DNA of 6,582 nt from Spirochaetia bacterium. GTDB taxonomy: Bacteria; Spirochaetota; Spirochaetia; Treponematales; Breznakiellaceae. The notes beneath the pieces are model-generated. The model did no database searches. It saw only the letters and a list, made by a program, of their open reading frames with translations, and was not told the origin of the DNA. The translations under genes were made by a program, and so were the position numbers. Below, one piece after another: positions 1-5,374 of the stretch (the first letter of the stretch is position 1; each line of letters begins with the position of its first letter). The stretch is from assembly GCA_026002305.1 (NCBI GenBank), contig BOBI01000101.1:1-6582 (forward strand), given 5' to 3'.

Positions 1-110
1 TTATTTTTTAGTTAAGGCTTTTTACAGTAAAGGCAATAGTTTGGGATTTGTTGCGTTTATCGTAGATAAACGCTGGAAATCTGTATCGCCTGTACCAAGC
101 CGTTATGTTG
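1..110. other. edge of neighbouring cassette, no gene supported
   Basis: This AT-rich stub lies outside site 1 and should be the terminal part of a further cassette that continues beyond the window. It holds one clear dyad, a 9-bp perfect stem with a 3-base loop at 53-73 (GCGTTTATC, GTA, GATAAACGC). No open frame here has a ribosome binding site or recognisable protein content. The long minus-strand frame crossing it also runs through the recombination-site hairpin, which argues against it being a gene. Confidence 0.5.
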
Positions 111-275
111 CATAACGTGAAAGGTTTGCGACATTTTTTGCGGCGCTGGAACGCGAAGCGTTCCAGCGCCGCAAAAAATGTGGGTGGAGTGAGCCGTGGG
201 AAGGAGCGTAGCGACTGACCTAGGCGAACGGAACCCGGAGGGGCTTTAGCCCCGAACCGCAAACCGTATGTTATA
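111..275 (-). repeat. attC-like integron recombination site 1
   Basis: The outer cores are CATAAC at 111-116 and GTTATA at 270-275. Inside them lie a left box GGTTTGCG (123-130) and its exact complement CGCAAACC (258-265). The spacers are 6 bases on the left and 4 on the right. The centre holds a perfect 24-bp stem (131-154 with 158-181) closed by the loop GAA, and a smaller 5-bp hairpin at 240-253. This order of core, inner box, variable hairpin, inner box and core is that of attC sites, which integron integrases recognise as folded single strands. Minus orientation is inferred only because the neighbouring genes run that way and this site lies at their 3' end; the cores alone are symmetric. 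A Rho-independent terminator is less likely because the cores and the complementary cassette ends would be unexplained. Confidence 0.8.
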
Positions 276-337
276 CGAAGTTTTGCCTGCCCCTTTTACG
301 ATAATGCTCTTCTATATTTTATTATTAAAAACATTTT
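276..337. other. short spacer between attC site 1 and the SIR2-like gene
   Basis: The first part (to 293) is the arm complementary to the left side of site 2. The rest is AT-rich, with a run of A and T at 311-337. I see no stem with a T-run that would make a convincing terminator for the minus-strand operon, so the attC hairpin itself may be the 3' structure of the transcript. Confidence 0.5.
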
Positions 338-847
338 CTAATTCCATATATGTGCAGTTTTAGCGTTCCATATATTGACTTTACATTTGAATTTATCTTT
401 TATGTCTTCAATGTGTTGCAAGTCTGTATCTGAATAAACACCAATATATATACTCCATAATCTCCTATCCTTTGGTTGATTATGCGCCTGATTTATTGCA
501 TCAATAATATGAGTATCATTTTCACCAAAGCAAAAACCAAAGGTTATCAATGAACCTTCCATTGTGCATAATTTATCATAACAAAATGTCAAATATTGAT
601 TGTGTGTTATATGTCTGAGTTTTTCTTCCGCATTTCCCGCTGTTACAAATATTGGGTAGTGTTTTTTATTCATGCGGGCTTTTATATTTTCCAAAAGATA
701 GTTTCCATCATAAACTTCTTTTATTATATCAATCCCCGTATCAAATAACGGTAAAGCTCCATGCAAATAGAAAACAGATTGTTCATCTTTATGTTCACCC
801 CAAATCATCACTCGAATATTCTGGTTCCCAATTTGGTACAAATTCAT
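338..847 (-). CDS. C-terminal half of the split SIR2-like/DUF4917 protein
   Basis: This frame opens at an ATG (847) inside the first half and is 169 codons long. The initial residues (MNLYQIGNQNIRVM) are probably an out-of-frame reading of the first half. Family-like sequence starts near residue 15 with WGEHKDEQSVFYLHGALPLF. Later it has ITFGFCFGENDTHI (residues 101-114), a typical DUF4917 segment. No convincing Shine-Dalgarno precedes the ATG, which favours a frameshifted remnant over an independent gene. It ends at TAG 340-338. Confidence 0.5.
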   Translation of the reverse strand: MNLYQIGNQNIRVMIWGEHKDEQSVFYLHGALPLFDTGIDIIKEVYDGNYLLENIKARMNKKHYPIFVTAGNAEEKLRHITHNQYLTFCYDKLCTMEGSLITFGFCFGENDTHIIDAINQAHNQPKDRRLWSIYIGVYSDTDLQHIEDIKDKFKCKVNIWNAKTAHIWN

Positions 848-1379
848 CTGTTTGATTTAAGAGTTCTCGACCAAAACCATCATTTGCTTGTTGTGCATTA
901 TTACGCATTAACACCCAATAAAGCAACAGGTCATAGTTCGTAGTAAACACCTTGCCATCATTTGACAAATAGTCATCTAAAAATTTAAAACACAATGAAC
1001 TTTTTTCATCGGGAATAGTAAAAACATGTTCAGGATGTAATTGCTGAACCGCCCCAATAAGACTACCTTTGAGTTTTTCGTTTGTTTGAACAATCCTATT
1101 AACCAAAGATTTGTCAGCAGAGAAAACTTCAGCGATTTTTGCAAAATTATCCAATTCTTGCATAATAATTTCAAAGTTTTTAGTATTTATCGTTTTGAAT
1201 AATTGTTTAAGCAACAAATCATCAGAATTTTCGATAAATGTACTCAAAGCATTATACGAAAATATTGATGGGTCATACGCCATGCTAAAACCATTACCCA
1301 TTAGTAAATGCTTTGGACGTTTTTTACTACTTAAGTAGTTCGTAATTTCTACGTAAGTAGGCAAGTTATCTACCGTCAT
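795..1379 (-). CDS. N-terminal half of the split SIR2-like/DUF4917 protein
   Basis: This is the 194-residue frame that would be made without a frameshift. It carries the presumed nucleotide-binding loop (LLMGNGFSMAY, residues 25-35) and the TTNYD motif (146-150), but lacks the LHG and FGEND segments, so alone it is probably not a complete domain. It is preceded by a strong AAGGAG site and sits 16 bases after the TAG stop of the specificity-subunit gene, so it should be co-transcribed. Confidence 0.6.
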   Translation of the reverse strand: MTVDNLPTYVEITNYLSSKKRPKHLLMGNGFSMAYDPSIFSYNALSTFIENSDDLLLKQLFKTINTKNFEIIMQELDNFAKIAEVFSADKSLVNRIVQTNEKLKGSLIGAVQQLHPEHVFTIPDEKSSLCFKFLDDYLSNDGKVFTTNYDLLLYWVLMRNNAQQANDGFGRELLNQTDEFVPNWEPEYSSDDLG

Positions 1380-1387
1380 ATCTGTTT

Positions 1388-1393
1388 CTCCTT
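1388..1393 (-). promoter_or_regulatory. ribosome binding site deciding the SIR2-like start
   Basis: AAGGAG on the minus strand, eight bases before ATG 1379-1377. It falls just outside the stop codon of the upstream gene and selects this ATG over the in-frame GTG at 1409. Confidence 0.7.
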
Positions 1394-1395
1394 TA

Positions 1396-2346
1396 CTATA
1401 TTTTATCACTATTCGGCAACGCCTTTATATAGCTTTCCATAAAATCCCAATCAGGATTCCCATATTTATCTGACGGCAATGAAATATATTTTTCAATATA
1501 TTTTTCAATAACAACCTTTCTGCCATAAGTATATCGGTTCTTTTCTAAATTGAGAATTGTTTCTAAAAATAAATAAAGATAAATATTTTCCTTACCTTTT
1601 AGCTTTAATGCAATAGCGCTATCTCCAACATAACTATTTTTATTTTGAATGTTTACACAGCCAGATGTTCCGCTGCGGGCAAGGCTAAGAAATGGAGCAA
1701 CAATATAGGTATGAAACCTATCATTTTGTAATTCTGAATTCATATAACCAATAATCCCATTATTCATTTCACCGCTTTGAACACACGGAATCATCCCTTG
1801 ATAGTTTTCAATTTCATCTTTTGTTATGCCCTTACCCCTCTTGTAATCGAAGATATCACGCAACTTAAATCTATGCCAATTATTAACATCAAACGGCAAG
1901 TCTTTTTTTTGAATTTGCGTTGTGATTCTTGAATAATCTATATTATATATTTTCAACCAATGAGGCAATTCTGGCAGTTCAAGATTTTTCAAGGTTTTGT
2001 TTGCCTGTCTTCCATACTGATAACGGTATGCGTTCATTTTTATACAATGACAATAAAACAGTTTTTCTTCTAAGGACATATCTATCTTTGGCTGCAATGC
2101 CATAACGTGAAACCCAGTATAAAAAGGTTTATTTTGAACAAAAGATGACAAGACACTGCCGCCAAGTGCAACAGTTACATATCCTGCAGGAAATGGCGAT
2201 ATATTCATCGTTTTAATTTGAGCAACTACGCCATTGTTTTCACTTGTCCGGGCAACAAAATTGATTTCAGATGATGTATCAATTTCCATATTGATAAGCT
2301 CATATCCATTGCCCTGATATAAAGTAAATAAATCATCAACTTTCAT
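1396..2346 (-). CDS. restriction-modification DNA specificity (S) subunit
   Basis: This 316-residue protein should choose the DNA sequence modified or cut by the methylase-nuclease encoded immediately upstream. It has the two-half structure of S subunits. The first target-recognition domain (about residues 5-128) ends in YGRQANKTLKNLELPELP. The second (about 157-294) opens with WHRFKLRDIFDYKRGKG and ends in YGRKVVIEKYIEKYISLP, followed by NPDWDFMESYIKAL. The paired YGR(x)..I/L..LP segments are the conserved ends of type I S half-domains. It is shorter than many HsdS proteins and lacks long central helices, closer to a BcgI-B-type subunit. Its ATG (2346-2344) directly abuts the methylase TAA (2349-2347), and the G-rich GGGGTG just upstream can serve as ribosome binding site, so translation is probably coupled. 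The frame is intact. The recognition sequence cannot be read from it. Confidence 0.88.
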   Translation of the reverse strand: MKVDDLFTLYQGNGYELINMEIDTSSEINFVARTSENNGVVAQIKTMNISPFPAGYVTVALGGSVLSSFVQNKPFYTGFHVMALQPKIDMSLEEKLFYCHCIKMNAYRYQYGRQANKTLKNLELPELPHWLKIYNIDYSRITTQIQKKDLPFDVNNWHRFKLRDIFDYKRGKGITKDEIENYQGMIPCVQSGEMNNGIIGYMNSELQNDRFHTYIVAPFLSLARSGTSGCVNIQNKNSYVGDSAIALKLKGKENIYLYLFLETILNLEKNRYTYGRKVVIEKYIEKYISLPSDKYGNPDWDFMESYIKALPNSDKI

Positions 2347-4203
2347 TTAGCACCCCGATTTTACCAAATAGGCTAAATAGGCATTAACCGTATTTTGAAA
2401 ATCATCCTGCGTTAGAACAGAATAATCCGTTTCCATATATGCTTCACAAAGCCACTCATCCTCCCAACTAACAGGTTTTTTAACACTTAAACCATCTTTA
2501 GTTTCCAGTTCATGATACAGCCTGATCCATTCTGCTTTTATATCGCCCCATTTATTAAACTTATCAATGCGACCGAGTTTTTTCGCCTTAACGAATCCGT
2601 CATTTTTGTAATATCCAAAAAATGTATTTTTTGTATTGTTATGGGGTTTGTGGGCTTCCCATACCATTACACATACATTGGTACTTGCATTATTGGAATA
2701 AAACATATCATCCGGCATAGAAAAAACAGCTTTTAAGGTATGTTTCTTAAACAGCCGTTCACGAGTTTCCTTGAATTTTGTCCCTATAGCACATGACATA
2801 GGAACAACTACTACGCCAGTGCCATTGGTTGCTAAAATGTCAAGCATATTTTCTACGAATTCAAGTTCGCTCGTATCTTGTGCATAAGGCGGGTTTATCA
2901 AACCTGTGTCTATATTTTTTTTCTTTAGTTCGTCTTTTATAGTTTGATTAAAACAATCGCCGTAAATGATGTTTGATTTACCATCGCCCCGTACTATCAT
3001 GTTGGCAATAGCAAGCGTAAAAATATCATCATCGCTTTCAACACCGAATAAAGCATTTTGGCGTATTTTTGCAATTTCCTTATCGTTTGCCCCCTTAAAC
3101 ATTTTTCCCATAGCGGTAACAAGGAATGTACTGGAGCCGCAACAAATATCAACAACCTTGCTATTTTTATTGATTTCTGCCAAATCACACATGAATTCTG
3201 TTAGATGTTGTGGAGTTAAGACAATACCTAATCCGCTTCCATCACCGCCTGAGTACTTAACAAATTCATGATAAAAAATCCCCAGTGCATCTATGGTGTT
3301 ATCTGCATAATCCATCATGGGCTTAATCTTTTTTTCCAGTTCTTCGATATACCAACTCAAAGAATTATAATGTCCAAGAGGAATCGCTCTTAACTTTGTA
3401 TTTTTACCGATTATGGTAAAATGGTTGCGAATATCCTCAATTTTCTCAGAACGGACATCGCTGTCTTTTAGCACATTATTTATTGCATCTTGTAAACGAT
3501 TCAAGAGTGATTTAAAAGAAATGAGGTTGATATATTCTTTTACAAAGTCATCATCTTTTAGTGCAATCAGAATTCCGGCAATAAATACCGGCTTTGCTCG
3601 CTCAGTAACAGCGAGAGAACGTAAAGACTCGTGCATTTCAAGGGCAAGATTTTGTATATCCTCAATTGAAATTGATTTCTTTACCGATTCACCCGATACA
3701 AGGCGTAAATAATTTTCAGGCTCGTAGATAATATCACGAGCTTTTTTTAATTCGGTATATGTTTCTTGGTTCTTCTGCCAATAATATACATTAACTTTTA
3801 TATTGTCTTTTTTTGTACCTGACACGCCAATAGCAACTACATTATATTCTTCCTTCAAAAATTTTGTGTAATACAACGCACCATCAACGGCGTAGTCTTT
3901 GGGACGGTCGCAATTTTCAGAATTATGTTTTGCTGTTGTTTTTTTACATTCAACAACAATTATTGTTTTTGGCTGTTTGTTAAAAGTAATAACATATTCG
4001 GGTTTTGCCTTTCCATTGCCGCCTTGTGAATAGTCTGCCAATGGGCAGGCGGCCGGTTTTCCACCCGCTTTTTTAAGGAGTTTTTCTAACTTATCCACTG
4101 ACGAAACATCTCCTTGCGGGAATACAAAGCCAAAGGCATTCTCGCCGATGGCGCATTTCATCTCCTGCAAGACAAGGGATTCTGTGTATTGTTCTATAGG
4201 CAT
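2347..4203 (-). CDS. BcgI-like nuclease-N6-adenine methyltransferase fusion
   Basis: A 618-residue restriction-modification enzyme with two catalytic regions. The N-terminal part carries a PD-(D/E)xK-type nuclease signature, PEY at 68-70 and VVECKK at 83-88 (E69, E85, K87 as candidate catalytic residues). The C-terminal part is an N6_Mtase-type adenine methyltransferase: LTPQHLTEFMCDL at 329-341 (motif X), VVDICCGSS at 350-358 (motif I, AdoMet binding) and NPPY at 437-440 (motif IV, catalytic). A helical region (about 180-300) links them. Nuclease and methylase in one chain, with a separate S subunit and no HsdR nearby, is the BcgI/type IIB-IIG plan rather than classical type I. I chose ATG 4203: AAAGAGG lies five bases upstream, and the in-frame extension to 4362 only translates the 21-bp repeat tract. 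The frame is intact and coupled to the S gene. Confidence 0.88.
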   Translation of the reverse strand: MPIEQYTESLVLQEMKCAIGENAFGFVFPQGDVSSVDKLEKLLKKAGGKPAACPLADYSQGGNGKAKPEYVITFNKQPKTIIVVECKKTTAKHNSENCDRPKDYAVDGALYYTKFLKEEYNVVAIGVSGTKKDNIKVNVYYWQKNQETYTELKKARDIIYEPENYLRLVSGESVKKSISIEDIQNLALEMHESLRSLAVTERAKPVFIAGILIALKDDDFVKEYINLISFKSLLNRLQDAINNVLKDSDVRSEKIEDIRNHFTIIGKNTKLRAIPLGHYNSLSWYIEELEKKIKPMMDYADNTIDALGIFYHEFVKYSGGDGSGLGIVLTPQHLTEFMCDLAEINKNSKVVDICCGSSTFLVTAMGKMFKGANDKEIAKIRQNALFGVESDDDIFTLAIANMIVRGDGKSNIIYGDCFNQTIKDELKKKNIDTGLINPPYAQDTSELEFVENMLDILATNGTGVVVVPMSCAIGTKFKETRERLFKKHTLKAVFSMPDDMFYSNNASTNVCVMVWEAHKPHNNTKNTFFGYYKNDGFVKAKKLGRIDKFNKWGDIKAEWIRLYHELETKDGLSVKKPVSWEDEWLCEAYMETDYSVLTQDDFQNTVNAYLAYLVKSGC

Positions 4204-4220
4204 ATAAACCTCTTTTTCTC
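4204..4220 (-). promoter_or_regulatory. ribosome binding site deciding the methylase start
   Basis: On the minus strand, GGAGAAAAAGAGG precedes TTTAT and ATG 4203-4201, which places AAAGAGG (4215-4209) five bases before the start. This supports starting here and not at the non-canonical upstream codon at 4362, which lies inside the repeat tract. Confidence 0.65.
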
Positions 4221-4451
4221 CACTACCAAGTCTTTTAGTCTCGATTTCGACTCTTTGAGTATCAAAATCGGGACCTTTAGTATCCAATTCGGCACTGTAA
4301 GTGTCAATGCTGACTCTCGGAGAACCACTTTCGGGTCTCCGAGAGTCAAAATCAAGTCCCAAAGAGCCGCCACCGGGTCTTTGAGTGTCAATTTCGACTC
4401 TCTAAGAGTCTGCATCTGCTCTTTGAGACCCAAAATCGGCTCTTTAAGAGA
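4221..4451 (-). repeat. eleven degenerate 21-bp tandem repeats (leucine heptads)
   Basis: Eleven consecutive 21-base units fit this interval exactly with no spacer; unit boundaries on the plus strand fall at 4221, 4242, 4263 and so on to 4431. The minus-strand consensus is roughly ACTCTMARAGASYCGAAATTG. Because 21 is a multiple of three, several frames stay open on both strands. In one minus frame each unit is a heptad of type T-L-K-E/D-S/P-x-L, with Leu at its second position in 11 of 11 units although the Leu codons vary (CTT, CTC, CTA). This frame ends at 4194, overlapping the methylase start by 10 bases. The tract may be the coiled-coil tail of the broken upstream gene or a regulatory spacer. 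Several units contain self-complementary GACTCT/AGAGTC pairs. Confidence 0.8.
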
Positions 4452-4960
4452 CTTTAACCTCTTTCTTAATGGTCTCGGTTACGGTCTCCGACTCGCTCTT
4501 GATGGGTTTACGCTTGCCGCTGGGGAATCGGGTCTTTAACTCATCATATACGGCTTTTGCCCCCGGCACGTCCTGTGCTGCCGCAACTTTGACCGAACTG
4601 TAAAACACGAGAGCGGCTTGGTATGCCTTGCTTCCGGCTGCCATTTCCGGTGTCATCAATGTTCTGATGTATCTGTTGAACGGTATTAAGGAGCGTCCAA
4701 AGCCCGTGAGCATCACCGAAATCTATGTTAAAAGCGGCCATATCAAGGTAAGGCGGGCACAAATTCGGGTTCTGTTTGGCAAAATCAAAGGCTTTTTCCA
4801 CAAAACCGATGGTTTTCCCCCATTTTCGACAATTCGTGCCGTTCGGCGGGTGTCAAAGCAAGCATATAGGGCGCAAGCAAGGTTTTCAGCTCATTAGCTT
4901 TGGTCGTGCCTGTGTCAAAACCTCGGCGGGGATAGCCTGGACGTGTTGATTTTCTTTCAT
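4444..4960 (-). pseudogene. promoter-proximal gene of unknown function, broken by frameshifts
   Basis: The minus strand starts well, with AAGGAGA (4971-4965) five bases before ATG 4960 and MKENQHVQAIPAEVLTQ. Continuous protein-like sequence is recovered only by changing frame near 4903-4911, 4808-4823 and 4641-4654. The joined product would read roughly: NELKTLLAPYMLALTPAER, GFVEKAFDFAKQNPNLCPPY, DMAAFNIDFGDAHGLWTLLN, EMAAGSKAYQAALVFYSSVK, VPGAKAVYDELKTRFPSGK, with a charged tail ending at TAA 4446-4444. It resembles a family of about 170-residue hypothetical proteins that I recall from Bacteroidota and spirochaetes; I know no function. As found, translation stops after 24 codons (TGA 4888-4886). 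It is the first gene behind the cassette promoter. A further shift near 4455 would fuse it to the leucine-heptad tract. Sequencing error remains possible because one shift lies in a G/A homopolymer stretch. Confidence 0.65.
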
Positions 4961-4987
4961 AGGGTCTCCTTAAAATAAAGATAGCTC

Positions 4988-5016
4988 ATTATATATAAAA
5001 ATGTAGGTTTCCACAA
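4988..5016 (-). promoter_or_regulatory. sigma-70-type promoter of the large cassette
   Basis: On the minus strand, -35 TTGTGG (5016-5011), a 17-base spacer and a perfect -10 TATAAT (4993-4988) precede ATG 4960. This predicts a start of transcription near 4981 and a leader of about 20 bases. It reads into the broken gene and then the restriction-modification operon. No comparable promoter stands out at the operon's internal junctions. Confidence 0.65.
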
Positions 5017-5040
5017 GGGGTATTTGATCGTTATGTGGAA
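5009..5040. promoter_or_regulatory. inverted repeat overlapping the -35, possible operator
   Basis: TTCCACA (5009-5015) and TGTGGAA (5034-5040) are perfect 7-base inverted copies separated by 18 bases. The left copy covers the -35 hexamer of the cassette promoter. The spacing suits a dimeric repressor with half-sites about two helical turns apart. No regulator gene is recognisable in the window, so the role is inferred. Confidence 0.4.
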
Positions 5041-5128
5041 GATATTTTTATAAATTGCCTCTTATTTTTGGGGGAAATGGTTTACACCAGCCAATCTTTT
5101 GGAGAAAATTTGGGGCAGGCAAAATTTC

Positions 5129-5270
5129 GTATAACGGAATAGGTTTGCGACGTTTTGGGCGGCACAAAAGGGCTGCGCAAGCAGTCCCGCCGCCCAAAAT
5201 GTGTCGGAGCGACCGGCAGGGAGCGGAGACCAAGCCGCTACTGCGGCGCAGCAGAAACCGTGTGTTATGT
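5129..5270 (-). repeat. attC-like integron recombination site 2
   Basis: The outer cores are GTATAAC (5129-5135) and GTTATG (5264-5269). The inner boxes are GGTTTGCG (5142-5149) and AGAAACC (5253-5259), with the same 6-base left and 4-base right spacers as site 1. The central hairpin pairs GTTTTGGGCGGC-type sequence near 5152-5163 with its complement near 5188-5199, and has an inner hairpin GGCTGC-GCAA-GCAGTCC. The left flank is complementary to the right flank of site 1 and the right flank to the left flank of site 3, which makes this the junction between two cassettes. The interval 5041-5111 just outside it contains nothing else I can recognise. Confidence 0.8.
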
Positions 5271-5294
5271 GCCGTATCCTCTCTTGCGTCGAAG

Positions 5295-5318
5295 CCGCCA
5301 AACACGGACGTTTGGCGG
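5295..5318. other. 9-bp hairpin next to attC site 2
   Basis: CCGCCAAAC (5295-5303) and GTTTGGCGG (5310-5318) form a perfect stem with loop ACGGAC. An overlapping alternative, GCGGT-GAC-ACCGC (5315-5327), would compete with it. It lies 3' of the Tad2-like gene on the minus strand, so it could act in termination, but no T-run follows on that strand. Confidence 0.4.
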
Positions 5319-5374
5319 TGACACCGCTTTAGCTAATAAAATTTACATTTGCCATATTTTATTCCAAATTATTT

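Larger units (their letters stand above)
338..1379 (-). pseudogene. SIR2-like / DUF4917 family protein, split by one frameshift
   Basis: Two overlapping frames join to give one protein of about 345 residues with the motif order of SIR2-like DUF4917 proteins: GNGFS near residue 28 (nucleotide-binding loop), FTTNYD near 145, DGFG near 167, then YLHGAL and GFCFGENDTHI from the second frame. SIR2-like domains in defence systems often bind or cleave NAD+; that activity here is inference. The start is ATG at 1379, with AAGGAG (1393-1388) eight bases upstream; a GTG at 1409 lacks this support and overlaps the upstream gene. The first frame ends at TGA (797-795) in ...TTG GGG TGA A. Dropping one base near 798-805 restores a continuous DUF4917-like sequence (..SSDD-x-GEHKDEQ..). 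This is the last gene of the operon, 16 bases after the specificity subunit. The shift may be decay, sequencing error or, less likely, +1 recoding. Confidence 0.75.
116..5135 (-). mobile_element. large (~5 kb) integron gene cassette carrying a defence operon
   Basis: The unit is bounded by two attC-like sites and has complementary ends: 270-293 and 5112-5135 are reverse complements with one mismatch in 24. That is the relation expected between the first bases of an inserted cassette and the outer arm of its closing attC. Limits of 116-5135 assume the cassette is read with its genes on the minus strand; in the opposite orientation they would be about 270-5264. The contents are a promoter, a broken gene, a 21-bp repeat tract, a BcgI-like restriction-modification pair and a SIR2-like gene. 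Cassettes usually hold one gene, often promoterless, in about 1 kb or less, so this one is unusually large and has its own promoter. Confidence 0.7.

Noticed and set aside
131..181. Rho-independent terminator
   Set aside because: The stem is strong but part of a larger symmetric site with core boxes and complementary cassette ends; an attC explains more of the sequence, though a secondary effect on termination is possible.
8..262. 84-codon minus-strand frame across site 1
   Set aside because: It runs through the 24-bp hairpin and both inner boxes of the attC-like site, has no ribosome binding site, and the protein shows no recognisable content.
2346..2347. Classical three-subunit type I restriction system
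   Set aside because: No HsdR helicase-nuclease is present, and the methylase itself carries a nuclease-like N-terminus, fitting a BcgI-like enzyme better.
2966..3712. Plus-strand open frames inside the methylase gene
   Set aside because: They are antisense shadows of a long gene with clear catalytic motifs and have no ribosome sites.
4221..4451. 21-bp repeats as a CRISPR array
   Set aside because: The units are contiguous and degenerate with no unique spacers, and the period is a multiple of three with protein heptads.
4114..4539. 141-codon plus-strand frame over the repeat tract
   Set aside because: It stays open because a 21-base period keeps all frames similar; it is antisense to the methylase start and has no ribosome site. 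Leu conservation favours the minus frame.
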